From contig NZ_BDQK01000009.1 of NCBI RefSeq assembly GCF_003864295.1, positions 1 through 64,000 on the forward strand: a DNA stretch of 64,000 nucleotides, read 5' to 3'. Below the pieces are notes generated by a model. That model saw only the letters and a program-made list of their open reading frames with translations, did no database searches and was not told the DNA's origin. Each line of letters starts with the position of its first letter. Position 1 is the stretch's first letter. This stretch comes from Aphanothece sacrum FPU1 (GTDB lineage Bacteria > Cyanobacteriota > Cyanobacteriia > Cyanobacteriales > Microcystaceae). The position numbers were made by a program, and so were the translations under genes. Shown here one piece after another: positions 25,553-35,786 of this stretch.

Positions 25553-28500
25553 TTATTCTCCCTCAATTTTACTCTCTGCATGATGCACAATATCCCGTAA
25601 ATTATCCAAGGTTTTACTATCAACAGTTTGCCATAAACCTCGTTGATTTGCTTCTAATAATCTTTCGGCCATATCTCGTAAGGCCCAAGGATTTTTATCT
25701 TGAATAAATTGTTGTACAACCTCATCAAATAAATAAGCTTCAGCTACTCCTTGATACATGAAATCTTCCACACAGTTTGCTGTCGCATCATAAGCAAATA
25801 AATAATCAACCGTTGCCGCCATTTCAAAAGCACCTTTATAACCATGTCTCATGACACCTTTAATCCATTTTGGGTTAATAACACGAGAACGATATACCCT
25901 AGCAATTTCTTCTTTTAATAACCTAACTTTAGGATTAGAAGCAATAGAATTATCCCCAAAATAAACTTGAGGATTTTTGCCACTTAACGCCCTTACAGCA
26001 ACCGTTAAACCCCCTTGAAATTGATAATAATCATCAGAATCTAATAAATCATGCTCTCGATTATCTTGATTATGTAAGACAATTTGTAACTGTTTTAAAC
26101 GTTTTTCAAACACTTCAGGAACGGCATGACCTACCCCTTTATTATCATAAGCATAACAACTCCAATTAAGATAAGCTTTAGCTAAATCTTCATCATTTTT
26201 CCAATTTTGTGCTTCAATTAATCCCTGTAAACCTGCCCCATAAGCACCCGGTTTTGACCCAAATATTCTATAACATGACTTCAGTTTTGCTTGCTCTTCT
26301 GTTAACCCTTGTTCTTGCCAAAATTCTTGTTCTTCTTGCACTTTTGCAGCTAAAGGATTGATGTCTTTTTCTTCATTTAGGCTTGACACATCAGCGATCG
26401 CATTGTACATTAGATGTAGTAAGTTGGGGAAACTGTCCCTAAAAAAGCCCGATACCCGTACCGTTACATCCACACGGGGTCGCCTTAAGACTGATGGGCT
26501 AAGTATTTCATAGTCTACAACTCGACGGGACATACCATCCCAAATCGGTTGTACTCCTAATAAGGCCAAAACTTGAGCAATATCATCCCCTCCTGTTCGC
26601 ATGGTGGAGGTTCCCCAGATGGAAATAGCGAGAGTTTGGGGGTATTCTCCATTATCTTGAGTATAGCGTTCAATGAGGGCTTCTGCGGCTTTTCTGCCTA
26701 CGTCCCAAGCGGTTTGGGTGGGGATGGCACGGATGTCTACCGAGTAGAAATTGCGTCCGGTGGGGAGAACTTCGGGTCTGCCTCTGGTGGGGGCCCCAGA
26801 TGGGCCACTGGTTATATATTTAGCGTCTAATCCTTTAAGTAAATTAGTTATTTCTTGGGGAGTTTGATATAGTTTAGGAAGTAAAAATGTTTGTATCCAA
26901 TCTAGTTCTTTTTGGGTGTTGGGAAGCTCAATTTTGTGAAAAATTGTGGAATTTTTAATTAAATTTTCAACTATTTCTTGTGCGTATTCTTCTAATACTT
27001 CAATAACCTCTCCTAAGATGTAACATTTCTTTAATTTTGCGCCAATAAAATTCTCATTTGATTCACCCTTTTTTCCATGAAAATGAGATTGAGAGAGGTC
27101 TAAATCATTTTCTAATCCATTCACTGTTCCCTGTTCCCTGTTCCCTGTTTCCTTTAAAGAAAAGGGGTCTATTGGGTTTGCAGTTAGGGGGTTTATTTGT
27201 AGGTTGAGATCTTGGGCGATCGCGGTTGTTAAACCGAGACGATCTAAGCTAGGATAACGAGCAATGGCGATGATTAGATCTCGGAGTTGGGTATTTTGGG
27301 GACATTTTCCTAAGATGTGTAAACCGTCTCTAATTTGGGCTTCTTTTAGTTCACATAAATAACCGTCTGCTAGAGTAAGAAATTGAGATAAAGTATTACT
27401 ATTTATCTCTTTAATTCCTAAGTCTTGATTGAGGTTAGTTTCGCTTATTAATTGGGTGATGCGATCGCCGATTAATTTTAAGCGTGAGGGATCAAGAGTT
27501 TGTGCCTCATAATATTCATCTATGAGGGTTTCAAGTTGTTCTAAATCACCGTATAATTCGGCACGGGTTAAGGGGGGAGTAAGATGATCTAAAATAACAG
27601 CATGAGAACGTCGTTTTGCTTGGGAACCTTCCCCTGGATCATTAACAATAAAAGGGTAAAAATTAGGGATAGTTGCTAAGGTAATTTCTGGGTAACAAGT
27701 TGATGATAAAGCAAGGCTTTTTCCAGGTAGCCATTCTAAATTACCATGTTTACCAACATGAATAATAGCTAAGGATTGAAATTGATATTTTAACCAATAA
27801 TAATAAGCTAAATATTGGGGAGTTGGTTCTAAATCTGGGGCATGATAACTTAAACTAGGATCAAGATCATATCCCCTTGAAGGTTGGATACCAATAAAAA
27901 TATTCCCTAATTGAATACCAGGAATAGGAAAATCAGAAAAGTTTGTACATTCAGATATATGTCCCCAACGCTGATTAATTTCTGTTTGAACTGACACAGG
28001 TAAACTATGAAAATATTTTTTATATTCTTCTTGGGAAAGAGTTTGATAAATAGAACGTAGATGTTGACTTTCTGGATCATTTGTGATCCCTTTCGTTAAT
28101 CTTTGAATTAACTCATCTCCCGTTTCTGGAATATCTTTAATATTGTAACCTGCTAATTTTAAAGCGTTAAGAATTTCGATACAACTAGCAGGAGTATCTA
28201 AGCCTACTCCATTAGCAAGTCTACCATCTTTGTTAGGATAATTAGCAAGAATTAAAGCAATTTTTCTCTGAGATATAGGAGTATTTCTTAAGGATATCCA
28301 ATTAGCTGCTAAATCTGTGACAAAGTTAATTCTATCCTGGACAGGTTGATAAATAATAACATCAGTTTCTAATTTATTATTCCAAGTTTGAACCGATTTA
28401 AAAGAAACAGCGCGAGTAATAATTTTTCCATCTACTTCTGGTAAAGCAATATTCATAGCTACATCTCTGGGGTTTAAACCTTGAAAACTATTTTGCCATT

Positions 28501-29395
28501 GTTCTAAAGTTCCACTACTTAAAATAACTTGTAAAATGGGAATATTTAAAGTTTGCCATAAGTTAATACTGTCTTGATCTAAAGATTCAGAATTAAGCTT
28601 ATTAATAGAAAAACTGGTAGTATTTAATACTAATTGTAAAGAATCTTGTGGTAAAGATTGACAATAGGATAAAAATTCGGATTGAACGGCAGGATCTTGT
28701 AAAGATGAGACAAAAATAGGCCAGGGATTAAAGCCTCGATTGAATAAATTTTCTGCTAAACTATCAATGGGTAATAAATTGCCCGCCAAGTAATGGGAAC
28801 GATAAAAAAGTATGCCAACAGTTTTTAGATTATTAAGTTGAGGTAAATAAGCATATAAACCAACATTAGGAACAATTTTAGGACAAGGAGGATTATAGTT
28901 AGTTTGCCAAACAATATCAGAGATAAATTTTAAAGCATTAGCCCAATTTTCTAGTCCACCTTCTGTTAAATAACGCCATAAAGTATGAGTATTATTTAAA
29001 CTAACAGTAGAATGACTCATTAACTCCAGATCAGGTCGGTCATCCCCTGGTAAAATGAATAAAGAAGCTTGGGTAGATTCGGCAATTTCTTTGACCACTT
29101 CTAAACCATAAGACCAATAAGATCTGCCCCCTAATAATCTTAAAATAATGACTTTTGCTTCAGATAAAATAGTATCAGCATAATGATCAATACTTAATTG
29201 TTGTTGTAATTGTAAAAGATTAATAGCCCGTATTTGAGGGAAATTTGAAGGTAAATGTTTGAGAGAACTTGCTAAAGTTTGAATATCCGTATCGGCTGCC
29301 GTTATAATAATAATTGGAGCCGGATTTTGTTCAATTAAGATAACCCCATCTTCCTGCGGGTTCCAACCACCAGGGGTAGCAGCTATTCTATGCAT
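25553..29395 (-). CDS. cobN: Cobaltochelatase subunit CobN
   Basis: Large (1280-residue) subunit of the ATP-dependent aerobic-type cobalt chelatase of cobalamin synthesis, homologous to Mg-chelatase ChlH. Recognised from HVGKHGNLEWLPGK (about residue 545), the ARYPSLDRLGL region, GGRPE-like PTRGRPEVLPTGRNFYS (about 864), WGTSTMRTGGDDIAQ and the C-terminal HGYKGAFEMAATVDYLFAYD. A nonconserved loop at about residues 740-785 contains the peptide ETGNREQGTVNG, encoded by a GGGAACA heptamer repeat. AAGGAG precedes the start. Divergent from the CikA-like kinase gene; no cobalamin riboswitch is seen in the 105-bp gap. Confidence 0.93.
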   Translation of the reverse strand: MHRIAATPGGWNPQEDGVILIEQNPAPIIIITAADTDIQTLASSLKHLPSNFPQIRAINLLQLQQQLSIDHYADTILSEAKVIILRLLGGRSYWSYGLEVVKEIAESTQASLFILPGDDRPDLELMSHSTVSLNNTHTLWRYLTEGGLENWANALKFISDIVWQTNYNPPCPKIVPNVGLYAYLPQLNNLKTVGILFYRSHYLAGNLLPIDSLAENLFNRGFNPWPIFVSSLQDPAVQSEFLSYCQSLPQDSLQLVLNTTSFSINKLNSESLDQDSINLWQTLNIPILQVILSSGTLEQWQNSFQGLNPRDVAMNIALPEVDGKIITRAVSFKSVQTWNNKLETDVIIYQPVQDRINFVTDLAANWISLRNTPISQRKIALILANYPNKDGRLANGVGLDTPASCIEILNALKLAGYNIKDIPETGDELIQRLTKGITNDPESQHLRSIYQTLSQEEYKKYFHSLPVSVQTEINQRWGHISECTNFSDFPIPGIQLGNIFIGIQPSRGYDLDPSLSYHAPDLEPTPQYLAYYYWLKYQFQSLAIIHVGKHGNLEWLPGKSLALSSTCYPEITLATIPNFYPFIVNDPGEGSQAKRRSHAVILDHLTPPLTRAELYGDLEQLETLIDEYYEAQTLDPSRLKLIGDRITQLISETNLNQDLGIKEINSNTLSQFLTLADGYLCELKEAQIRDGLHILGKCPQNTQLRDLIIAIARYPSLDRLGLTTAIAQDLNLQINPLTANPIDPFSLKETGNREQGTVNGLENDLDLSQSHFHGKKGESNENFIGAKLKKCYILGEVIEVLEEYAQEIVENLIKNSTIFHKIELPNTQKELDWIQTFLLPKLYQTPQEITNLLKGLDAKYITSGPSGAPTRGRPEVLPTGRNFYSVDIRAIPTQTAWDVGRKAAEALIERYTQDNGEYPQTLAISIWGTSTMRTGGDDIAQVLALLGVQPIWDGMSRRVVDYEILSPSVLRRPRVDVTVRVSGFFRDSFPNLLHLMYNAIADVSSLNEEKDINPLAAKVQEEQEFWQEQGLTEEQAKLKSCYRIFGSKPGAYGAGLQGLIEAQNWKNDEDLAKAYLNWSCYAYDNKGVGHAVPEVFEKRLKQLQIVLHNQDNREHDLLDSDDYYQFQGGLTVAVRALSGKNPQVYFGDNSIASNPKVRLLKEEIARVYRSRVINPKWIKGVMRHGYKGAFEMAATVDYLFAYDATANCVEDFMYQGVAEAYLFDEVVQQFIQDKNPWALRDMAERLLEANQRGLWQTVDSKTLDNLRDIVHHAESKIEGE
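27125..27151. repeat. GGGAACA-type heptamer repeat inside cobN
   Basis: Three exact TGTTCCC units plus one variant (complement GGGAACA) lie within the cobN frame and are translated as ETGNREQGTVNG on the minus strand. It is the same unit as at 10931-10964. Confidence 0.88.
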
Positions 29396-29500
29396 TGAGA
29401 CTCCTTATCTGTAAAAAAGATTAGATTTCAGGATAGGATAGACAAATAGGGCGATCCTAGATTTAATTATGTCTGCTTTGTTGTAGTTGTCCCTAAACTA

Positions 29501-31765
29501 ATGAATCTCTTCCAAGACTCTATCTTACGTCGAACCCTACCGGTGAGGATCTTTGAGGAATTGTGTTCCCTCTGGCGACAGCTAGTGACAATGGGAATAT
29601 CAGAGGTAAAATTAATTACAGAAGCCCTAATTACCTTAGAAAGTTCAGAAAATAAACGATTTTCTTTGTTGATTTCTCCCAACTTTAATGCATTATTACA
29701 GGGAATGTTTGATCCGACAACCCTATCTTATGAGGTTAGCATTACTTGGGATAATCAGGCGATCGCAAATTTTACTCAACAACTAATAGCAGATTTTCCT
29801 AGTCTAGCAGATCATTTCACTACTTTTTCCCCTAGTCAATCATCTGAAAATACAGCCATGCAAGCTTTATTTATGGCTAGATTAGTTAATATTTTAACTC
29901 CTGACTGTTGGGAAGATTCTGAAGATATCTATACTAATTCGCCTGTTTGTAAACCAATAGAAGATGCCCTCAGACAACAAATTGCCCAAGAAAGATTACT
30001 CAATCAAGTCATTGGTCAAATTCGTCAAAGTTTAGATTTATCAACTATTTTAGAAACAGCAGTTAGGGAATTAAGAAGTTTTTTACAAGTAGATAGGTTA
30101 GTGATTTATGAATTCGGAGATAAAAATTTATTGAATTTAGATGATACTAACCTTAATAAAAGTTTCGGACGGGTAACTTATGAATCAAGATTATCGGAAA
30201 GTATTCCTTCTCTTTTAAATATTAAACCACAAGATGATTGTTTTACAAATTTACCTGATTATCACAAGAAATATCAACAAGGATCAATTGTTGCTATTGA
30301 AGATGTAGAAATTGCTTATTCTAGTTCTTTTTGTCTTATACAATTTTTAAACACATATTTGATAAAAGCTAAATTAATTGCTCCTATTGTAGTTGAAGGA
30401 ACTCTGTGGGGACTGCTTATTGCTCATCAGTGTTTTAAGGTACGAAAATGGTTGGAAAATGAAAAGAATTTTTTAGGTAAAATTGGAGAACACTTAGCGA
30501 TCGCTATTTATCAAGCTCAATTATATGCTCAAGTTCAACAACAAAAAAAGACTTTTGAACAACGAGTAATTGAACGAACTCAAGAACTTCGAGATACTCT
30601 TTTAGCGTCTCAAGCAGCTAATTACTCGAAAACTGAATTTTTGGGCAATATGAGTCATGAATTAAGAACTCCTTTAACTTGTGTTATTGGGTTATCAGGA
30701 ACTTTATTACATTGGTCAGGAGAAAATCGTTCTTTTTCTTTAGAAAAACAACGACAATATCTGCAAACAATTCAAGATAGTGGCAAACATTTGTTAGATA
30801 TGATCAATGAGATTCTCGAATTTTCTAAACTCCAAGCAGGTAAGTGTGTTTTAGTGATTCAAGAATTTTCTTTACCTTATATTGCTCAAAACGTCTTACA
30901 ACAAGTCATTAAAGAAGCGCAAAGAAGATTGATTAAATTAGAATTAGACATTCAAATAAATCCTGAAGAAGATAGATTTTTAGCTGATCCAGAAAGAGTT
31001 AAACAAATTCTCTATCATTTGTTGAATAATGCTCTTAAATTTACCCCGGAAGAAGGAACAGTAATTTTAAGATTATGGCGTGAAGGTAATGAGGCAATTT
31101 TTCAGGTAGAAGATACAGGAATTGGCATTATTAAAGAGAAAATACCCCTTTTATTTGAATCATTTCAACAGTTAGAAACCTCCCGCAGACGAACTTATGG
31201 AGGCACTGGTTTAGGGTTAGCATTAACTAAACAATTAGTTGAACTTCATGGGGGAACAATTGAGGTAGAATCAGTGTTCAGAGAGGGATCAATTTTTACG
31301 GTTAGATTGCCAAATCAACCTCAACGTCTACTTAAATCGTCTAATCCTTCAGAAACAGAACAATCTTTTAATAATCGTAATAGAAGTATTATTTTAATCG
31401 AAAGTAATGAAGAAATAGCTACTTTAATCGGGGAATTATTAATTGCGGCAAATTATCAGTTTATTTGGTTGACAGAAGGAGGAAGTGCTATTCAAAGAAT
31501 AGACGTTTTAGAACCCAGTATTGTTATTTTAGATCAAGATTTAACTGATGCTTATAAAATTAGCGAAAACATTAAAAAAACTGCAGAAACTAAATCTATT
31601 AAAACCCTTTTATTAAGTGATCAAATCTCCTCTAAAGAATGGACAAAAATTTCTCAAAGGGGAATTGATGATTATCTTTTAAAACCTATTCAACCAAATC
31701 TTTTATTAAAAAGAATTAATGCTTTAATGGCACTAGACAATGATATAAATTATGATATAATATAA
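29501..31765 (+). CDS. Hybrid histidine kinase, GAF-HisKA-HATPase-receiver (CikA-like)
   Basis: A soluble 754-residue sensor kinase. Residues 1-170 form an unassigned N-terminal domain, 175-345 a GAF domain (SLDLSTILETAVRELRSFLQ), then a coiled coil. GNMSHELRTPLT holds the phosphorylated His386, and the ATPase has LLNNALKFTP, VEDTGIGI and TYGGTGLGLALTKQLVELHG. A receiver-like domain (627-745) ends the protein. Order and exact length match CikA, the circadian input kinase of Synechococcus elongatus. The receiver's acidic pair is replaced (ILIESNEE), but an Asp at the phosphoacceptor position (VILDQDL, Asp678) and Lys (LLKP) remain. The GAF domain lacks an obvious bilin Cys in the usual place. 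CikA identity is probable, not proven. Confidence 0.8.
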   Translation: MNLFQDSILRRTLPVRIFEELCSLWRQLVTMGISEVKLITEALITLESSENKRFSLLISPNFNALLQGMFDPTTLSYEVSITWDNQAIANFTQQLIADFPSLADHFTTFSPSQSSENTAMQALFMARLVNILTPDCWEDSEDIYTNSPVCKPIEDALRQQIAQERLLNQVIGQIRQSLDLSTILETAVRELRSFLQVDRLVIYEFGDKNLLNLDDTNLNKSFGRVTYESRLSESIPSLLNIKPQDDCFTNLPDYHKKYQQGSIVAIEDVEIAYSSSFCLIQFLNTYLIKAKLIAPIVVEGTLWGLLIAHQCFKVRKWLENEKNFLGKIGEHLAIAIYQAQLYAQVQQQKKTFEQRVIERTQELRDTLLASQAANYSKTEFLGNMSHELRTPLTCVIGLSGTLLHWSGENRSFSLEKQRQYLQTIQDSGKHLLDMINEILEFSKLQAGKCVLVIQEFSLPYIAQNVLQQVIKEAQRRLIKLELDIQINPEEDRFLADPERVKQILYHLLNNALKFTPEEGTVILRLWREGNEAIFQVEDTGIGIIKEKIPLLFESFQQLETSRRRTYGGTGLGLALTKQLVELHGGTIEVESVFREGSIFTVRLPNQPQRLLKSSNPSETEQSFNNRNRSIILIESNEEIATLIGELLIAANYQFIWLTEGGSAIQRIDVLEPSIVILDQDLTDAYKISENIKKTAETKSIKTLLLSDQISSKEWTKISQRGIDDYLLKPIQPNLLLKRINALMALDNDINYDII

Positions 31766-31810
31766 AAAAGAAAAAACAAAATTTCAAATCAATAAAATAA
31801 AAAAAATACC

Positions 31811-32482
31811 ATGAAATTATCTAAATTTAGCCTAATTGTGTCTTGTCAAGCTCCCGTAGACTCTCCCTTACATGATCCTAAAATCATCGCGGCTATGGCT
31901 AAAGCAGCTATTAATCAAGGGGCAAAAGCTATCCGAGTTGATACCCCTTCTCATGTGGAAGAAGTACAAAAACAATTACCTTATATTCCGATTATTGGAT
32001 TATGGAAAAGACTCTATTCAGGTTATGATGTTTATATTACTCCTTGCTGTAATGATGCTCTGGCGATCGCCCAAGCAGGAGCAGATATTATCGCCATTGA
32101 TGCTACCCTCAGAGAACGTCCTCAAGGAGAAACTGTTCCTCAATTAATTAACTATATTCATCAAGAATTAGGTAAATTAGTTATGGCAGATGTAGACACT
32201 TTAGAAAGTGCGATCTCTGCCTCAGAAGCAGGAGCAGATTTAGTAGGAACCACTCTTTATGGTTATACTAAAGAAACGGAAAATTTATCACCTCCTGGAT
32301 ATTTACTCTTACAAGAAATGGTCAAACAATTGAAAGTTCCTGTGATTGCTGAAGGAGGTATAAGTACACCAGAAGAAGCAAAAAAAGCTTTAGATTATGG
32401 AGCTTATGCAGTGGTGGTTGGGACAGCAATTACAGGTATTGATTTAAAAGTAAAAGCCTTTCAATCTGTCTTTTTATGCTAA
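31811..32482 (+). CDS. nanE: N-acetylmannosamine-6-phosphate 2-epimerase
   Basis: TIM-barrel enzyme of 223 residues that converts ManNAc-6-P to GlcNAc-6-P. VSCQAPVDSPLHDP at the start, GAKAIRVDTPSHVEEVQ, IIGLWKR, the DATLRERPQG active-site strand, MADVDTLESAISASEAGAD and the phosphate-binding VIAEGGISTPEEAKKALDYG are all typical of NanE. No other sialic acid genes are visible nearby, so a role in amino-sugar recycling is likely. The RDD gene follows nine bases later, suggesting cotranscription. Confidence 0.93.
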   Translation: MKLSKFSLIVSCQAPVDSPLHDPKIIAAMAKAAINQGAKAIRVDTPSHVEEVQKQLPYIPIIGLWKRLYSGYDVYITPCCNDALAIAQAGADIIAIDATLRERPQGETVPQLINYIHQELGKLVMADVDTLESAISASEAGADLVGTTLYGYTKETENLSPPGYLLLQEMVKQLKVPVIAEGGISTPEEAKKALDYGAYAVVVGTAITGIDLKVKAFQSVFLC

Positions 32483-32491
32483 AATTAATTT

Positions 32492-33043
32492 ATGGACTCT
32501 AATAATTTACTCCCTCTTTCCCAGCGTTTTCCTAAAGTACCAATTGAACGTCGAGCTTATGCTTTTTTATTAGATTTTGTCACTGTTTGGTTTATCAGTT
32601 CATTCGTTAGCGGTATTATTAAATACTTGATTTTTATCTTTATTTGGTTTGCTTTACGAGTTATTTTAGTAGAAAAAAATCAAGGACAAAGTCTAGGAAG
32701 TTGGGCTTTTGATATGAAAGTTATCGATGCTCGATTGAAGCGAATTCCGGGATTATTAGAATTAGCTAAACGAGAAGGAATATTAGGAGGGGCTGCTTTA
32801 TTAGCAATGGTTGGTTTAAGTATTAATGTTAGAAATGGATTATCAATGCTATTATTAATTTCTCCCCTATTAATTAATTGTGGAGTTGCTTTAGGAGATG
32901 AAGAATTTAGTCAAGCGTTTCATGATCGCATAGCATCTACTCTTGTTATCCAAACTCGTCGTGGTTTTTCCTTAGATTTACGAATCAAAAAATTATGGTT
33001 TTTGGTAAGAGATAAATTAAGAAGTCGTCAGGATAAATATTAG
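32492..33043 (+). CDS. RDD-family membrane protein
   Basis: A 183-residue membrane protein. RRAYAFLLDFVTVWFISSF gives the Arg and Asp that define RDD proteins, and NQGQSLGSWAFDMKVID the second Asp region. Three to four membrane helices are visible (about 25-45, 48-62, 92-108 and 112-130). The family has been linked to ion exchange and stress, but no function can be assigned here. Starts nine bases after nanE. Confidence 0.85.
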   Translation: MDSNNLLPLSQRFPKVPIERRAYAFLLDFVTVWFISSFVSGIIKYLIFIFIWFALRVILVEKNQGQSLGSWAFDMKVIDARLKRIPGLLELAKREGILGGAALLAMVGLSINVRNGLSMLLLISPLLINCGVALGDEEFSQAFHDRIASTLVIQTRRGFSLDLRIKKLWFLVRDKLRSRQDKY

Positions 33044-33091
33044 GAAACTAAATCGAGTTCAATAGCATCTATGCTCATAGAGCTAAAGTAA

Positions 33092-34186
33092 ATGCCTATG
33101 ACTAACCTTAATCCTTCTGAAAAGCCATTTTGGGGGATGTCTAACCCCAATAATTCTTCTGTCAATGAACCTCAGACAGAAGCTATTCATCCTGAAATTG
33201 TGTATGATGTACAGATGAGGGTAGAAAATCCCTTATGGAAAGAACCTCAGACAGAGGCAATTCAGCCTGAGATCTTGTATGATGAGATATTAGCACAGGA
33301 GATGCCCCAAACTGATGAGAATCAATCTTTAGCGGTTACAGACCATAAGACCACAAACCCAGGAGATTGGTTTAATTTAGCCCGTAAATTACGTGGACAA
33401 AATCAAGAACTCCTCGAAACCGTTGTACAGCTAGAATCAGCTTTAGCTACCTCACGACAACAATTAAGAGAGCAGATTCAGCGATCGCGTAAAATTGAAT
33501 TAGAGAAAGTTGACCCACAAGAGCAAAGTAGTCACTTACTCGAACAACTCAAAGCGTCTCAAGATAATAATCAACGACAAAAAAGTCAAATTGGGACACT
33601 TATCGAACAATTAAACACGATTCAACAACAATTTGCCCAATTAGAGCGAGAATGCGCCCTGATTAAAGAGGAGTATCAAGACAAAAATAATCAACTGATT
33701 ATCAGTCAAAGACAAGTAGGGGAATTACAAACCCGACTCCATCGACAACAACGGTATACCCTACAATATAAAGCGGCTTTAGATGAATGTTTGAGCAATT
33801 GCGCTACCAAAGCTCAGACTCAAACTCCTGCTATTGCCCAGAGTAGTGGCCCAATCTTAGACCCGAAAATCATGCCGATTCAACCTTGGTCTAATCAAGG
33901 TCAGTCTCCTGATGAGAGTGAGTCATCGGTTAGTGTGTCCCCGAAATCTATTTCTAGTATAGACGAAACTCTAGAAGAATTATTCAATATAACTCAAGAG
34001 ATGCCGGAAATTGCCCAAAATTCAGAAAGGGGGCGAGAAACCAGCCAAGAATCTCCAGGAATGATGGTACCGAGTCGTCAATCTTTAGTAATGAATAGTC
34101 CTGTTCCTTTTAGTTTCTCCATTGAACGTAAAAAAGATGCGGCTAAAGCTAAAGTCAATTTACCATCTTTTCTTAATCGTCACTAG
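33092..34186 (+). CDS. Coiled-coil protein of unknown function
   Basis: A 364-residue soluble protein with no recognised catalytic domain. The N-terminal 70 residues contain a duplicated motif EPQTEAIHPEIVYD and EPQTEAIQPEILYD. Residues about 90-225 form a long coiled coil (QNQELLETVVQLESALATS onward, rich in Gln and Glu). A Cys pair (ECLSNCATK) follows, and the C-terminal third is Ser/Pro-rich and probably disordered, ending in a short basic segment. It resembles cyanobacterial conserved hypothetical proteins of scaffolding type. Convergent with serS. Confidence 0.7.
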   Translation: MPMTNLNPSEKPFWGMSNPNNSSVNEPQTEAIHPEIVYDVQMRVENPLWKEPQTEAIQPEILYDEILAQEMPQTDENQSLAVTDHKTTNPGDWFNLARKLRGQNQELLETVVQLESALATSRQQLREQIQRSRKIELEKVDPQEQSSHLLEQLKASQDNNQRQKSQIGTLIEQLNTIQQQFAQLERECALIKEEYQDKNNQLIISQRQVGELQTRLHRQQRYTLQYKAALDECLSNCATKAQTQTPAIAQSSGPILDPKIMPIQPWSNQGQSPDESESSVSVSPKSISSIDETLEELFNITQEMPEIAQNSERGRETSQESPGMMVPSRQSLVMNSPVPFSFSIERKKDAAKAKVNLPSFLNRH

Positions 34187-34198
34187 CATTAATATAGT

Positions 34199-34218
34199 AG
34201 GGTGGGCATTGCCCACCT
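34199..34218. terminator. Palindrome GGTGGGCATTGCCCACC between convergent genes
   Basis: An eight-pair palindrome flanked by TAGTAG and TTATCC, lying between the ends of the coiled-coil gene and serS. A nearly identical palindrome sits between hemF and its convergent neighbour (56974-56990). Likely bidirectional terminator and dispersed repeat. Confidence 0.65.
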
Positions 34219-34224
34219 TATCCT

Positions 34225-35508
34225 TTATAACAGATCTCGTTGTAAATAAGGTTGAAGAACATCAGGAATTTTGATACTGCCATCAGATTGTTGATAATTC
34301 TCTAAAACTGCCGCCATAGTGCGACCAACAGCTAATCCTGACCCGTTTAATGTATGAACATATTGGGTTCCTTTTTTGCCTTTTTCTTTGAAACGAATAT
34401 TAGCTCGTCTGGCTTGAAAATCCCAACAATTAGAACAACTAGAAATTTCTCTATAAGTCTCTGATGAAGGTAGCCAAACTTCTATATCATAACATTTAGT
34501 TGCCCCAAATCCTAAGTCTCCTGTACATAATTCAATGACACGATAAGGCAATTTTAAGGCTTGTAAAATGGCTTCTGCATTGTTGACTAATGCTTGATGT
34601 TCTGCTTCGGATGTTTCAGGATTAACTAATTTAACTAATTCTACTTTATTAAACTGATGGAGTCGAATTAAACCTCTTGTATCTTTGCCATAACTACCAG
34701 CTTCTCGACGAAAACAAGGGGTATAAGCACAGTGTTTAATGGGCAATTGTTCAGCTTCTAAAACTTCTCCACTATAGAGATTTGTGACGGGAACTTCGGC
34801 AGTAGGAGCTAACCATAAATCATCTTCACTACATTTAAAACTTTCTTCAGCAAATTTAGGCAGTTGTCCCGTTCCTTGTAAGGAAGAACTATTAATTAAA
34901 ACAGGGGGAATTACTTCAACATAACCTGCTTTAATTTGAGTATCTAACATAAAATTAATTAAAGCTCGTTCTAATGCTGCTCCCGCTCCCATCAAGGCAA
35001 TAAAACGACTTTGGGCTATTTTTACGGCCCTTTCTACCTCTAAAATTCCTAATTTTTCGGCAATTTCCCAATGGGGAAGGACTTCTATTTTGGGTAAATA
35101 TTCGTCTCCCCAACGACGAATTTCTCTGTTATCTGCTTCACTTTTACCAATAGGAGTTGATAAACTGGGAAGATTAGGTAATTGTAATAATAAAGCTTCA
35201 ATTTGAGCTTTTAACTCTTTTTCTTGGGGTTCTAACTCGTTTAAGTTACTTTTAATCTGATTTCCTTCGTCTTTAAGGGCGTTTATTTCTGTTTCCTTGT
35301 CTTTGCCCCCGCTTTTCATCTTTTGGCCAATTAGCTTACCAATTTCGTTGCTACGAGCTTGTAATTGGGTACGAATGAGTTCTAATTCCCTTTGTTGACC
35401 ATCCCGTTCTAAAATAGGATTAAGATCGTATTCTGGGGATATACCGCGACGATGCAGCAATTCTTGAATTTGCTCTGGATTTTCTCGTATTTGTTTTAAG
35501 TCTAACAC
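34225..35508 (-). CDS. serS: Seryl-tRNA synthetase
   Basis: Class II synthetase of 427 residues that charges tRNA-Ser. The N-terminal helical arm ([20 protein letters not shown], coiled coil to about residue 110) contacts the tRNA variable arm. Motif 2 is [20 protein letters not shown] near residue 265, with [10 protein letters not shown] following, and motif 3 is [20 protein letters not shown] near residue 390. Standard length. The 278-bp gap upstream to the HAD gene shows no gene or clear signal. Confidence 0.97.
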   Translation of the reverse strand: MLDLKQIRENPEQIQELLHRRGISPEYDLNPILERDGQQRELELIRTQLQARSNEIGKLIGQKMKSGGKDKETEINALKDEGNQIKSNLNELEPQEKELKAQIEALLLQLPNLPSLSTPIGKSEADNREIRRWGDEYLPKIEVLPHWEIAEKLGILEVERAVKIAQSRFIALMGAGAALERALINFMLDTQIKAGYVEVIPPVLINSSSLQGTGQLPKFAEESFKCSEDDLWLAPTAEVPVTNLYSGEVLEAEQLPIKHCAYTPCFRREAGSYGKDTRGLIRLHQFNKVELVKLVNPETSEAEHQALVNNAEAILQALKLPYRVIELCTGDLGFGATKCYDIEVWLPSSETYREISSCSNCWDFQARRANIRFKEKGKKGTQYVHTLNGSGLAVGRTMAAVLENYQQSDGSIKIPDVLQPYLQRDLL

Positions 35509-35786
35509 AGCAATCGTTAACTCCTGATTTATAAAATTTATGTACTTGATGATTGTTCTCTAAACCCGCGATTGTTCCCATCTTAAAATGTCGGTTTTAA
35601 ACTGTATATTGGCAGATTAGGAAACAAACCATCAAACCATCACCCCATCAGTCGAATAGGACGGGCTTTAGATGCGTAACAGCTTATTCGCGCTCCCAGA
35701 ACTTTTGACTTCTGCTATAGTATCCTCAAGCGGTATATTATGTCATCATGGCAGTGAAGTTTTTTAAGAAGCGTTGACATTTTTTT

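Noticed and set aside
29396-29500. Cobalamin riboswitch upstream of cobN
   Set aside because: The gap is only 105 bases and shows neither the B12-box nor the expected multi-stem structure.
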